Below are positions 17,001-25,261 of a DNA stretch of 64,000 nt, piece by piece. The position numbers and the translations under genes are program-made. The stretch is from the NCBI RefSeq assembly GCF_900099965.1, contig NZ_FNDJ01000004.1, forward strand, positions 186,001-250,000, in the 5' to 3' direction. The stretch is from Nonomuraea jiangxiensis (GTDB lineage Bacteria > Actinomycetota > Actinomycetes > Streptosporangiales > Streptosporangiaceae). Each line of letters starts with the position of its first letter. The stretch's first letter is position 1. The notes under the pieces were generated by a model. That model did not search any database, was not told the DNA's origin, and worked only from the letters and a program-made list of their open reading frames with translations.

Positions 17001-17543
17001 TCGGCGGGGGCCGACTGCTCGATCGCGGCCGTGCAGGACGAGAGCAGGCCGGACGGGCAGGTGGTGACCGTGGGCGGCATCCTGAGCGGGGTGCAGCGCA
17101 AGGTCACCAAGAAGGGCGACACCTGGGTGCTGACCCAGCTGGAGGACCTCGAAGGCTCGATCGAGGTGATGATCTTCCCGTCGGCCTACCAGCTCTGCTC
17201 GACGATCCTGGCCGAGGACGCGATCGTGTTCGTCAAGGGGCGGGTCGACAAGCGGGAGGACGTGGCGAAGATCATCGCCATGGAGGTGACGGCGCCCGAC
17301 CTGACACGGGAGGCCGGCGGGCCGCTGCTGGTCAACCTGCCGCTGAAGCGGTGCACGCCGCCGGTGGTGGGGCGGCTGAAGGAGATCCTCGCCACGCATC
17401 CTGGCACGTCGGAGGTGCACCTGCAGGTCCACAACGGGCCCAGGACGACGGTGCTGCGGGTGGACGACAGGCTCCGCGTCACCCCGTCTCCCGCGCTCAT
17501 GGGCGATCTCAAGCAGCTGCTCGGGCCTGCCTGCTTGGTGTGA
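14019..17543 (+). CDS. dnaE: DNA polymerase III alpha subunit (replicative)
   Basis: Main replicative polymerase, 1174 aa, the normal length for actinobacterial DnaE1. The N-terminal PHP domain starts with FVHLHVHTEYSMLDGAARLK. The polymerase core includes PVGPGRGSAAGSLVAYAMGI and the catalytic aspartates in MPDVDIDFDERRRGDVI (about residues 416-432). YRPGPMGANSH and the helix-hairpin-helix region follow, then an OB fold (VVTVGGILSGVQRKVTKKGD, from ~1013). It works with the beta clamp and the rest of the holoenzyme at the fork. It stands alone on the plus strand. Confidence 0.98.
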   Translation: MSSSDSFVHLHVHTEYSMLDGAARLKQMFKQVGDLGMPAIAITDHGNMHGAYDFYRQATAAGIKPIIGIEAYVAPELRHNKRPVLWGEPHQKKDDVSAGGYYTHMTIWARDRTGLHNLMRLSSRAYTEGFVRKWARMDADILAEHSEGLMATTGCPSGEVQTRLRLGQYDEARKAAAKYQEIFGKDNFYLEVMDHGLDIERRVRDGLTRIGKELGIPPLVTNDSHYTYESDAASHDALLCIQTGKQLSDPDRFRFDGSGYYIKSADEMRAVDSSDLWAEGCRNTLLVAEKVDPAGFFEFKNLMPTYPVPEGMTESEFFRRTVWEGMERRWPEGYDEQHRKQAEYEIGIIEQMGFPSYFLVVADFIMWAKDNGIPVGPGRGSAAGSLVAYAMGITDLDPIPHGLIFERFLNPERVSMPDVDIDFDERRRGDVIRYVTEKWGADKVAMIATFGTIKAKAAIKDAGRVLGYPYALGDKVSKAFPPAVMGKDIPLAGIFDKDHPRYNEAGELRRLYDEDADVKATMDLGRGLEGLIRQTGVHAAGVIMSAEVLTDHVPIMRRDSDGVIITQFDYPTCEALGLLKMDFLGLRNLTIMDDCLRMIEATTGEKVDLLGLPLDDRRSYDLLARGDTLGVFQLDGGGMRSLLRLMRPDNFEDISAALALYRPGPMGANSHTNYALRKNGQQEITPIHPALEEPLKDILDTTYGLIIYQEQVMAIAQRVAGYSLGSADLLRRAMGKKKKAELDKQYASFEQGMKDNGFPEAAIKALWDILLPFSDYAFNKAHTAAYGLIAYWTAYLKANHPAAYMAALLSSVKDDKDKSALYLNECRRMGIKVFPPDVNDSDFDFTPRGTDIRFGLSAVRNVGGNVVDGILAARKEKGRFADFKDFLRKVPALVCNKRVIESLVKAGAFDSLGHVRKGLVMVHEQAIDAIIDIKRNEAIGQDSLFGAIEGGEDQTFDVQIPLGEWDKSTLLQFEREMLGLYVSDHPLFGVEHILSAGADCSIAAVQDESRPDGQVVTVGGILSGVQRKVTKKGDTWVLTQLEDLEGSIEVMIFPSAYQLCSTILAEDAIVFVKGRVDKREDVAKIIAMEVTAPDLTREAGGPLLVNLPLKRCTPPVVGRLKEILATHPGTSEVHLQVHNGPRTTVLRVDDRLRVTPSPALMGDLKQLLGPACLV

Positions 17544-17610
17544 TTTTCTTCTTTTGTACGGCTTCGCACGGGAGGGTCCATCCGCCGTACGGGGCTGGGC
17601 TCTGTCCAGG

Positions 17611-17658
17611 GTGACGGTTACCGGGCGGCGCCGGCGGGCCACCGTCACGGCGCCCGGT
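17611..17658 (+). other. GC-rich hairpins downstream of dnaE
   Basis: GTGACGGT (17611-17618) pairs with ACCGTCAC (17641-17648). ACCGGGCG (17620-17627) can pair with CGCCCGGT (17651-17658). The two interleave, so they form either a pseudoknot or alternative structures. They probably act as a dnaE terminator without a U run. The rest of 17544-17864 holds no gene that I can support. Confidence 0.45.
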
Positions 17659-17864
17659 CACCTCGCGAGCCCGACCTCAGGACCCGTTCCCGAAGGCGCG
17701 TTCCGGACCCTCTGCTTGAAGCCGCCCGTTACGGGGTCGCACGCCGCAGACGTCGCCGCGGGTTCGTGCCGGGGGCGTTCGTTCGGCGCCTGCCGCATCC
17801 CGCGCCTGTGGGATGGCAATGATCGCCGTCGCGGGCCGGTGGGGGTGTGAGGCAGGATCGCAGG

Positions 17865-19247
17865 GTGAGCGAACCGCACTACATGACCGCGACCGAGACG
17901 GCACACCTCATCAGGACCGGCCAGGCGAGCGCCGTGGAGGTCCTGCGGACCCACCTCGACCGGATCGAGAAGGTCAACCCGCGCGTGAACGCCATCGTGA
18001 CCCTGGTGGCCGAGCAGGCGCTCGAAGCGGCCAAGGCGGCCGACGCGGCGGGGCCGGGCGAGGTGGCGGAGCGGCCGCTGCACGGCGTGCCCGTAGCCCA
18101 CAAGGATTTGGTTGATACCGCAAATATCCGGACCACCTATGGATCGCCGCTTTTCGCCGAAAACATCCCGGACCACGATGACCTGATCGTTCAGCGGCTC
18201 CGCGCCGCCGGAGCCATCACCATCGGCAAGACCAACACCCCGGAGTTCGGCACCGGCTCCCACACCGTCAACGAGGTCTTCGGCGCCACCAGGAACCCCT
18301 ACGACCTGACCAGGTCCGCGGGCGGCAGCAGCGGCGGCGCCGCGGTCGCGCTGGCCACCGGCATGGTCCCGCTCGCCGACGGCTCCGACATGGGCGGCTC
18401 CCTGCGCAACCCGGCCTCGTTCTGCAACGTCGTCGGCCTGCGTCCCACCCCTGGCCGGGTCCCCGCCGTGTCCGACACCGCCGCCTGGTACACCCTGTCC
18501 GTCCAGGGACCGATGGCCAGGACGGTCGAGGACGTCACGCTGATGTTCGGGGTGATCGCCGGGTTCGACCGCCGCTCGCCGTACTCGATCAAGGAGGTCT
18601 TCGCCCCCGAGCCCGAGCAGGGTGTGGCGGGGCTGCGGGTGGCGTGGAGCCCCGACCTGGGCGGGCTGCCGGTGGACCCGAGGACGGCGGCGGTCACCGC
18701 GACGGCGCCCGCGGTGTTCGAGCGCCTGGGCGCCCGCGTCGAGCAGGTGGAGCTGGACCTGTCCGGCGCCGAGGAGGCGTTCAGGACCTACCGGGCCTGG
18801 AATTACGCGCTGTCCTTCGACGACGTGACGGGGCTCGGCCCCAACACCGCCTGGAACGTCGAGCAGGGCCGCAAGGTCACCGGCGCCGACCTGGCCAGGG
18901 CCGAGGTCGCCCGCAGCCGCCTCTACCAGCGCATGGCCGCCTTCTTCGACGTCTACGACGTACTGATCGCACCGGTCAGCCAGGTGCCGCCGTTCCCGGT
19001 CGAGCACCCGTACGTCGGCGAGATCAACGGCGAGCGGATGCCCGACTACCTGGCCTGGATGCGCTCGGCGTACTGGATCAGCGTCCTGCACGCCCCGGCC
19101 GCGTCCGTGCCCGCCGGGTTCACCGAGGACGGCCTCCCGGTGGGGGTGCAGATCGTCGGCAGGCCGTTCGAGGACGCCAGGGTGCTCCGCGTGGCCCGCG
19201 CGTTCGAGCAGGCCACCCAGTACGGCCTGCGCCGCCCGCCACTCTAG
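17865..19247 (+). CDS. amidase (amidase signature family)
   Basis: 460-aa amidase. The Ser-cisSer-Lys triad is visible: Lys in VPVAHKDLVDTA, the cis-Ser in GGSSGGAAVALA and the nucleophile in DMGGSLRNPASFCN. It hydrolyses a C-N amide bond in the cytoplasm; the substrate is not predictable, and the lack of gatB/gatC nearby argues against a GatA role. GTG at 17865 was chosen as start; another GTG six codons upstream (17847) is possible. The last 4 nt overlap the convergent membrane-protein gene. Confidence 0.9.
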   Translation: MSEPHYMTATETAHLIRTGQASAVEVLRTHLDRIEKVNPRVNAIVTLVAEQALEAAKAADAAGPGEVAERPLHGVPVAHKDLVDTANIRTTYGSPLFAENIPDHDDLIVQRLRAAGAITIGKTNTPEFGTGSHTVNEVFGATRNPYDLTRSAGGSSGGAAVALATGMVPLADGSDMGGSLRNPASFCNVVGLRPTPGRVPAVSDTAAWYTLSVQGPMARTVEDVTLMFGVIAGFDRRSPYSIKEVFAPEPEQGVAGLRVAWSPDLGGLPVDPRTAAVTATAPAVFERLGARVEQVELDLSGAEEAFRTYRAWNYALSFDDVTGLGPNTAWNVEQGRKVTGADLARAEVARSRLYQRMAAFFDVYDVLIAPVSQVPPFPVEHPYVGEINGERMPDYLAWMRSAYWISVLHAPAASVPAGFTEDGLPVGVQIVGRPFEDARVLRVARAFEQATQYGLRRPPL

Positions 19248-19762
19248 AACCGGGGCAGCTCTCCATAGGGCTGCCGCAGGGGCGACTCGCGATACCCGTG
19301 CATGCCCTCCAGCAGCCCGAAGAACCCCACCGCCAGCAGCGGCCAGGACACCAGCACCCCGGAGGCGGTGAGCTTCAGCGCCCCGGGGACGACCTTCGCC
19401 CCGGGTACGGCGGCGGCCTCGACCACGACCGCCCCGATCGTGAACGTGGACCCGGCCCACAACGTCAGCATCGCCGCCAGCACCCCACCCGCGCACAGCC
19501 CGAGCAGCACCGCCAGCATGAACCGCCGCCCCACGAACCACGCGACCCCGCCGCACAGCAGCCCCAGCCCGCCCGTGATCACCGCGAACCAGCCGTCGGC
19601 CGCGATCAGCGCCTGCGTGGACGGGTCGGCCAGGACCGTGCCGTTCGCCGTGACCTCGTAGGGCGCGCGGGGCGTCAGCCCCGACCACAGCAGTCCGGCG
19701 GCGACCCCGAGAGCGGCGAGAGTGAGGACAGTTACCGCGAATGCGCGTACTTCCCTCGTCAC
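19244..19762 (-). CDS. membrane protein of unknown function (DUF2567-like)
   Basis: 172 aa with about four membrane segments: an N-terminal helix (AFAVTVLTLAALGVAAGLLW), an outside loop (PYEVTANGTVLADPSTQALIAADG) and three later helices. The arrangement resembles the DUF2567 family of actinobacteria, but I am not certain. The GTG start at 19760-19762 follows GGGGAG. It is divergent from the murA-type gene, 63 nt away. No function is suggested by the sequence. Confidence 0.75.
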   Translation of the reverse strand: MTREVRAFAVTVLTLAALGVAAGLLWSGLTPRAPYEVTANGTVLADPSTQALIAADGWFAVITGGLGLLCGGVAWFVGRRFMLAVLLGLCAGGVLAAMLTLWAGSTFTIGAVVVEAAAVPGAKVVPGALKLTASGVLVSWPLLAVGFFGLLEGMHGYRESPLRQPYGELPRF

Positions 19763-19813
19763 GCCACTCCCCCTCACATGTACGTCCGAATCAGCTCGAT
19801 GGTATCCCCCGGC

Positions 19814-19819
19814 TAGGCT
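19814..19819 (+). promoter_or_regulatory. -10 box, leaderless murA-type transcript
   Basis: TAGGCT ends 6 nt before the GTG start codon at 19826, and no ribosome-binding sequence fits in between. Transcription would begin at or next to the start codon, giving a leaderless mRNA. Confidence 0.6.
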
Positions 19820-19825
19820 CGGCTC

Positions 19826-21136
19826 GTGATTGCAGAAGAGGTCTGGCTCATCGAACCCTCCGGTCCGCTCCGCGGGGACGTCGAGGTACGGGGTTCCAAG
19901 AACGGCGTGTCGAAGCACATGGTGGCCGCCATGCTCGGCGACGGAGAGAGCAGCATCCAGAACGCCCCCGAGGTCGGCGAGGTCGGGATCACCGCCGCCA
20001 TGCTGCGGGCGCTCGGGATCGACGTCGAGATCTCCGGCTCGGAGATCACGATTGCGCGGGGCAGGGAGATCGAGCCCCGGGTGCCGGACGCGTTCACCGG
20101 GCTCAACCGCATTCCCATCCTCATGCTGGGCCCGCTGCTGCACCTGGCGGGGGAGGCGTTCGTGCCGCTGGTCGGCGGCGACCCCATCGGTCGGCGGCCG
20201 GTGAACTTCCACGTGGAGGCCCTGCGCTCGATGGGCGCCGAGGTGGAGGTCGGCGACACCGGCATCTTCGCCAAGGCCAACAGGCTCCACGGCACCCGGA
20301 TCGAGCTGCCGTACCCGAGCGTGGGGGCCACGGAGACGGTCCTGATGTCGGCGGTGCTGGCCGAGGGCAAGACGGTGCTGAAGAACGCCGCGATGGAGCC
20401 CGAGGTGGTGGAGCTGGCGCTGTTCCTGCAGCGCATGGGGGCCAGGATCGAGCTGTCGCCCAACCGCAGGATCGTCATCGAGGGCGTCGATCGCCTGCGC
20501 GGCGCCTCCACCTGGCTGACCGGCGACCGCATCGAGGCGTTCTCCTACCTGGCGGCGGGCCTGGTCACCCAGGGCGAGGTACGCGTGCACGGCTGCCCGC
20601 AGGACCGCCTGGTCACCGCGATCACCACGCTGGCCAGGATGGGCGCGCACTTCGACATCAACGACGAGTACCTGTGCGCGACCGCGCCCCCGGAGGGCCT
20701 GCGCGCGGCGGCGGTGCAGACCGACACCCACCCCGGCTTCATGACGGACTGGCAGACGCCGCTCATGGTGCTGTTCACGCAGAGCCAGGGCATGTCCGTG
20801 CTGCACGAGACGGTCTTCGAGAACCGCCTGGTGTACGTGCCCGCGCTGCAGAAGCTGGGCTGCGAGATCGAGGTGTTCGACCAGTGCCTGGGCGGCCCGG
20901 CCTGCCGCTATCACGACAGCAACGCCAGGCACTCGGCCGTGGTGCGCGGCGTGTCCCAGCTCAAGGGCGCCGACGTGACGCTGCCCGACATCAGGGCCGG
21001 GTTCTCGGCCGTACTGGCAGCGGCCGTGGCCGACGGGCAGTCGACGCTGCGCGGCGTGCACCACATCGAGCGCGGTTACCACCGGCCGTTCGAGCAGTTC
21101 GCCTCGCTCGGTCTGAACATCCGCAGGCAACGGTAA
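19826..21136 (+). CDS. murA: UDP-N-acetylglucosamine 1-carboxyvinyltransferase (MurA type, Cys-to-Asp)
   Basis: EPSP synthase-fold enzyme of 436 aa that transfers enolpyruvate from PEP to UDP-GlcNAc, the first committed step of peptidoglycan synthesis. VRGSKNGVSKHM contains the conserved Lys-Asn pair and FMTDWQTPLMVLF the catalytic Asp region. The flexible loop reads LVGGDPIGRRPVNFH, so Asp119 occupies the place of the usual catalytic Cys (GGCxIGxRP). That change occurs naturally in mycobacteria and Chlamydia and makes the enzyme insensitive to fosfomycin. A second MurA paralogue elsewhere cannot be excluded. The PBP gene follows 53 nt later, so both may serve wall synthesis. Confidence 0.9.
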   Translation: MIAEEVWLIEPSGPLRGDVEVRGSKNGVSKHMVAAMLGDGESSIQNAPEVGEVGITAAMLRALGIDVEISGSEITIARGREIEPRVPDAFTGLNRIPILMLGPLLHLAGEAFVPLVGGDPIGRRPVNFHVEALRSMGAEVEVGDTGIFAKANRLHGTRIELPYPSVGATETVLMSAVLAEGKTVLKNAAMEPEVVELALFLQRMGARIELSPNRRIVIEGVDRLRGASTWLTGDRIEAFSYLAAGLVTQGEVRVHGCPQDRLVTAITTLARMGAHFDINDEYLCATAPPEGLRAAAVQTDTHPGFMTDWQTPLMVLFTQSQGMSVLHETVFENRLVYVPALQKLGCEIEVFDQCLGGPACRYHDSNARHSAVVRGVSQLKGADVTLPDIRAGFSAVLAAAVADGQSTLRGVHHIERGYHRPFEQFASLGLNIRRQR

Positions 21137-21189
21137 AGAGGTCCTAAGCGGGCGTTTGTCGACGATCGGGACGTCGCAGATCATCTTGC

Positions 21190-23883
21190 GTGACCGTACT
21201 CAGATCCGTCGGGGCGCTCGGGCTGGCGGGGGCGCTCGGCGGCGTGCTGACGGCGGCACTGGTCGCGCCCCTCGTCAGCGGCGGCGGCCTGGCCGCGAAG
21301 AGCGCCGCGAACACCTTCCTGGAGCTGCCGCCCGCGCCGCGCGAGGAGCCGCTCGCGCAGGTGACCAGGTTGCTGGACAAGGACGGCCGCCAGTTCGCCC
21401 AGTTCTACGAGTCCAACAGGACGAACGTGCCGCTCGCCGCCGTCGCGCCGGTGATGCGCAAGGCGATCGTGGCCATCGAGGACGCCCGCTTCTACGAGCA
21501 CGGCGGCCTCGACGTCCGGGGCACGTTCCGGGCGCTGCTCACCAACACGCAGGCGGGCGGCATCCGGCAGGGCGGCTCGTCGCTGACGCAGCAGCTCGTC
21601 AAGAACATCCTGGTGGAGAGCGCCCGCACCGACGCCGAGCGCGACCGGGCCCGCGCCCCGAACCTCGCCCGCAAGATCACCGAGCTGCGCCTGGCGCTGG
21701 CGCTGGAGAAGAAGTACCGCAAGGACCAGATCCTGGAGCGCTACCTGAACATCGCCTACTTCGGCGCCGGAGCCTACGGCGTGGAGGCGGCGGCCCGGCG
21801 CTTCTTCTCCACCTCGGCGGCCAACCTGACGCTGATCCAGGCGGCCACGCTGGCGGGGGCGGTGCGGATGCCGTACTCGACCGATCCCTCGCTCGGGGCC
21901 TCGCAGCGGGCGCGCCTGCGCGAGCGGCGCGACCTCGTGCTGGACCGGATGACCGGGCTCAAGCTCATCACCGGGCAGGAGGCGGCGAGCGCCAAGAACA
22001 CCTCGCTGGGCCTGCGGCTGAGGCCCGAGCCCGGCGGCTGCGAGCAGAGCGAGTTCCCGTTCTTCTGCCTGTACGTGCAGCGCGAGTTCCTGTCGAACCC
22101 GGTGTTCGGCAACACCCCGGCCGAGCGGCGCGCCAGGATGGCCAGGGGCGGGCTGACGATCAGGACCAGCCTCGACCCGATCGCGCAGCGCGCCGCCGAC
22201 AAGGCCATCCGCAGCCACGTCGCGCCCGAGGACACCGAGGTGGCCGCCGAGGCCATGGTGGAGCCGGGGACCGGGCGGATCAGGGCGATGGCGGCCAGCA
22301 AGGGCTTCGGCCGCAACCGCGGCAACAGCAAGAACGGCCCCAAGACCACCTTCAACCTGGTCGCCGACGTGGCCCACGGCGGCGGCCAGGGGTTCCAGGC
22401 CGGATCGACGTTCAAGGTGTTCACCCTGGCCACGGCCCTGCAGCAGGGGTGGAGGTTCGGGGAGGGCTTCGACACGCCCGGCGCGCTGGTGCCCTCGGCG
22501 GGTTACCGCGACTGCACGGGCAAGCCGGTCAACGACCCGAACACGCGCATCCTGAACGCCAGCGGCGAGGGCGAGGGCGGCCCGCACAGCATCGAGACCG
22601 GCACCTGGAAGTCGGTGAACATCTTCTACATGATGCTGGAGCGCAAGGTCGGGCTCTGCAACGTGATACGGACGGCCAGGGCGCTCGGCACGGTCAGGGC
22701 GGACGGGAAGCCGCTGAAGGAGGTGCCCACGTTCACGCTGGGCGTCAACGAGATGGATCCGGTGACGGTGGCGGCGTCGTTCGCGGCGTTCGCGGCGCGG
22801 GGGCTCTACTGCCGGCCGCTGGCCATCGTGGAGATCATCGCCAGGGACGGGCGTCGTACGCACGTGCCGCCCGCGTGCGAGCAGGCCATCGAGCGGCCGG
22901 TCGCGGACGCCGTGAACTACGTGCTGTCCGGGGTGTTCGACAAGGGCACCATGCAGGGGCAGGGCATCGGGCGGCCGGCCGCGGGCAAGACGGGCACGAA
23001 CAACGGCTACACCTCGGCCTGGTTCGCCGGGTACACGCCGGCGCTGGCCGCCGCGGTCAGCGTCGGGGACATCCGGGGCTCTTACCGGTTCCCGCTGCAG
23101 GGGGTGCAGATCGGGGACCAGTACTACGGTTCGGTGCAGGGGGCCTCGTTGCCGGGGCCGATCTGGGTGGAGTCGATGGAGCCCGCGCTCCGGCGGGTCG
23201 AGCCCGCCGCGTTCGCGGCGCCGAACATGGCGCGCTTCGGCGGCGGCCACACGCCGGGGCTGGAGGAGGCGCTGGCCGAGGAGGACCGCAAGAAGCGGCG
23301 GCGCGACGGCGACCATCCGTTCGGGCGCCGCTACCGGCGGCTCTTCGACTGGCTGCTCGGCCAGCGGCCGGTGGAGTCGCAGCTCGGGCTGGGGGAGGAT
23401 CGGTACGCGCCGGAGCAGCCGTCTCAGGAGCGGGAGGAGTATCGGCCGCCGCCCTGGGGCGAGAGGTCGTCGGGCGAGCAGCCCACGGGGGAGAGGTCTC
23501 CGGGGGAGCGGTCGTCGGGTGAGCGGCCCTCGGGCGTGGGATCCGGCGGCGCGCGGCCCTCAAGCGAGCGGCCCTCAAGCGAGCGGCCCTCAAGCGAGCG
23601 GCCCTCAAGCGAGCGGCCCTCTGAGCGGCCTTCAACTGAGCGGCCCTCGGGTGAGCGGCCCTCTGGTGAGCGATCCGGGGGCGGGCGGTCTTCGGGGAGG
23701 CAGTCGTCCGGTGAGCGGCCCAGCGGTGGACCGCCCGGCGGTGGGCGGCCCGCAGGCGAGCGGAGCTCAGGCGGGCGGCCCTCGGGTGAGCGGCCCTCAG
23801 GCGGGCGGCCTTCGGGTGAGCGATCCGGGGGCGGGCGGCCCTGGGGTGACCTGCCCGGCCTGCGGGGCTGGCCGTTCGACTAG
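21190..23883 (+). CDS. class A penicillin-binding protein with repetitive C-terminal tail
   Basis: 897-aa bifunctional glycosyltransferase/transpeptidase. One N-terminal membrane segment is followed by the GT51 domain (AIVAIEDARFYEHGGLDVRG with the catalytic Glu, GGSSLTQQLVKN, LEKKYRKDQILERYLN). The transpeptidase domain has STFK (SxxK), KSVN (SxN) and KTGTNNG. It polymerises and cross-links peptidoglycan outside the membrane. After ~residue 720 a basic stretch leads into a ~170-residue tail of Ser-Glu-Arg-Pro / Gly-Gly-Arg-Pro repeats, likely disordered and wall- or polymer-binding. The GTG start has no clear ribosome site; coupling to murA is likely. Confidence 0.93.
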   Translation: MTVLRSVGALGLAGALGGVLTAALVAPLVSGGGLAAKSAANTFLELPPAPREEPLAQVTRLLDKDGRQFAQFYESNRTNVPLAAVAPVMRKAIVAIEDARFYEHGGLDVRGTFRALLTNTQAGGIRQGGSSLTQQLVKNILVESARTDAERDRARAPNLARKITELRLALALEKKYRKDQILERYLNIAYFGAGAYGVEAAARRFFSTSAANLTLIQAATLAGAVRMPYSTDPSLGASQRARLRERRDLVLDRMTGLKLITGQEAASAKNTSLGLRLRPEPGGCEQSEFPFFCLYVQREFLSNPVFGNTPAERRARMARGGLTIRTSLDPIAQRAADKAIRSHVAPEDTEVAAEAMVEPGTGRIRAMAASKGFGRNRGNSKNGPKTTFNLVADVAHGGGQGFQAGSTFKVFTLATALQQGWRFGEGFDTPGALVPSAGYRDCTGKPVNDPNTRILNASGEGEGGPHSIETGTWKSVNIFYMMLERKVGLCNVIRTARALGTVRADGKPLKEVPTFTLGVNEMDPVTVAASFAAFAARGLYCRPLAIVEIIARDGRRTHVPPACEQAIERPVADAVNYVLSGVFDKGTMQGQGIGRPAAGKTGTNNGYTSAWFAGYTPALAAAVSVGDIRGSYRFPLQGVQIGDQYYGSVQGASLPGPIWVESMEPALRRVEPAAFAAPNMARFGGGHTPGLEEALAEEDRKKRRRDGDHPFGRRYRRLFDWLLGQRPVESQLGLGEDRYAPEQPSQEREEYRPPPWGERSSGEQPTGERSPGERSSGERPSGVGSGGARPSSERPSSERPSSERPSSERPSERPSTERPSGERPSGERSGGGRSSGRQSSGERPSGGPPGGGRPAGERSSGGRPSGERPSGGRPSGERSGGGRPWGDLPGLRGWPFD
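23551..23622 (+). repeat. tandem 15-bp units in the PBP tail
   Basis: Unit GAGCGGCCCTCAAGC, four near-perfect consecutive copies plus a partial fifth, encoding ERPSS repeats. Looser repeats of the same kind (GERPSG, GGRPSG) extend over about 23450-23860. The in-frame 15-nt period suggests expansion by slippage. Confidence 0.88.
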
Positions 23884-23930
23884 GCAGGGCCGGTGGTGCC
23901 GATCAGGCGGGGCCGGTCGTCGGGCCGGGG

Positions 23931-24428
23931 CTAGCCGGACTTGCCGATGGGGGCGGTGACGGCCCGGGTGAGGGTGATGAGGTTGTCGGGCGCGGTCTCG
24001 ATCTGCAGGCCGCGCTTCCCGGCCGAGAAGTAGATCGTCTCGAAGTCGAGGGCCGAGGAGTCGACCACCGTCGGGAGCTGCTTGCGCTGGCCCAGGGGGC
24101 TGATGCCGCCCACGACGTAGCCGGTCACCCGCTCCACCTTGGCGGCGTCGGCCATCGCGGCCCGCTTGCTGTCGAGGGCCCCGGCCAGCGCCTTGAGGTC
24201 GAGCTTGCCCGCCACCGGCACGACCGCCACCGCCAGGCCGCCCTCGACCTCGGCCACGAGCGTCTTGAAGATCCGCTCGTACGGGACGCCGAGCGCGTCC
24301 GCCGCCTCCTCGCCGTAGGCCTGGGCGGAGGCGTCGTGTTCGTACGGATGGAGGGTGAACGCGGCCTTGGCCTTGGTCAGCGCCACGGTGGCCGGCGTGC
24401 CCCCGCTCTTGCCCTTCGATTTGCTCAC
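23931..24428 (-). CDS. ybaK: YbaK/EbsC-type aminoacyl-tRNA deacylase
   Basis: 165-aa protein that hydrolyses mischarged Cys-tRNA(Pro) and related species. Family motifs: YEHDASAQAYGEEAADALGV, FKTLVAEV, GKLDLKALA, and GYVVGGISPLGQRKQLPTVVD, which carries the conserved GGxSPxG...K block. Start GTG at 24426-24428 reads VSKSKGKSGG. A TACAAT (24437-24442, minus strand) sits 8 nt upstream and could be a -10 for a nearly leaderless message. It follows an AraC-family gene on the same strand, 20 nt away, without an obvious functional link. Confidence 0.92.
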   Translation of the reverse strand: MSKSKGKSGGTPATVALTKAKAAFTLHPYEHDASAQAYGEEAADALGVPYERIFKTLVAEVEGGLAVAVVPVAGKLDLKALAGALDSKRAAMADAAKVERVTGYVVGGISPLGQRKQLPTVVDSSALDFETIYFSAGKRGLQIETAPDNLITLTRAVTAPIGKSG

Positions 24429-24448
24429 GGAATCCGATTGTAGCGAAT

Positions 24449-25207
24449 CTACATTGTAAAGGCCCGGCCCGGGGTGTACCCGAACGCCCGCCGGAACACG
24501 TCGATGAACGCGCTCGCCGAGGCCCAGCCGCAACGGTGGGCGACGGCGGTGACGGATTCGCCGTCGGCCAGCAGGAGCAGCGCATGGTGCAGGCGTAGCT
24601 GGGTGCGCCACTGGGGGAAGCTCATGCCCAGCTCCCGCCGGAACAGCCTGGCCAGCGTACGGTCGCTGGTGCCCGCCTGCCTGGCGAGCTGGGCCAGGGT
24701 CCTGCTGTCGGCAGGGGCCCGGCGCAGAGCGGCGCACACGGCCGCCAGCCGGGGGTCTTCGGGCGCAGGCAGGTGGAGCTGCTGTTCGGGGGCGCGTTTG
24801 AGCTGGTCGAGCAGTACGGCCAGGAGCCGTCGCCGCTCACCCCGCGCGCCGTCCCCCGTCGGGTCCCCCGTGGTCGTGGTGTCGGTGTAGGCGATGATCA
24901 GCTCGCGGAGCAGCGGGCCGACGGCGAGCACCGCCGGGCGGTCGATGCCGAGCGGGTTGCCGGTGAGGCCCACCAGGCGGAGGTCCGTGTCGCCGTGGGC
25001 GCGGTGCTCGTGGACGGTGCCGGCCGGGATCCAGATCGCCCGGTTCGCCGGGGCGACCCACACGCCGGCGCCCGTGGTGACCGAGACGACCCCGCGGCAG
25101 GCGTACACGATCTGGTGGGTGTCGTGCCGGTGCGCGTCGATGCCCGCTCCCCGGGCCAGGGGGCGGCGTCCGGTGGGAGCCTGCGGGAGGTGGCGGATTT
25201 CCGTCAT
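24449..25207 (-). CDS. AraC-family regulator (cupin plus HTH)
   Basis: 252 aa. N-terminal cupin-type domain with IDAHRHDTHQIVYACRGVVSV and WIPAGTVHEHRAHGD; the histidines may bind metal, as in the AraC/cupin subgroup. The C-terminal HTH pair ends in RCGWASASAFIDVFRRAFGYTPG. It is divergent from an MFS efflux gene with 54 nt between the starts, so it probably controls that pump. Start ATG 25205-25207 lacks a clear ribosome site. Confidence 0.9.
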   Translation of the reverse strand: MTEIRHLPQAPTGRRPLARGAGIDAHRHDTHQIVYACRGVVSVTTGAGVWVAPANRAIWIPAGTVHEHRAHGDTDLRLVGLTGNPLGIDRPAVLAVGPLLRELIIAYTDTTTTGDPTGDGARGERRRLLAVLLDQLKRAPEQQLHLPAPEDPRLAAVCAALRRAPADSRTLAQLARQAGTSDRTLARLFRRELGMSFPQWRTQLRLHHALLLLADGESVTAVAHRCGWASASAFIDVFRRAFGYTPGRAFTM

Positions 25208-25261
25208 CGGTTGGCAATTTATCGGAAGCGGGCCAGTGTTGCCTGGGAAAGGATCGAGGGC

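Noticed and set aside
13971..17648. A 1225-codon open frame antisense to dnaE
   Set aside because: Very high GC gives long open antisense frames; composition is His/Asp/Val/Gly-rich with no domain, while dnaE on the other strand has all polymerase motifs.
17544..17864. A protein-coding gene in the dnaE-amidase gap
   Set aside because: Open frames here are Arg/Gly/Pro-rich, overlap hairpins and lack ribosome sites.
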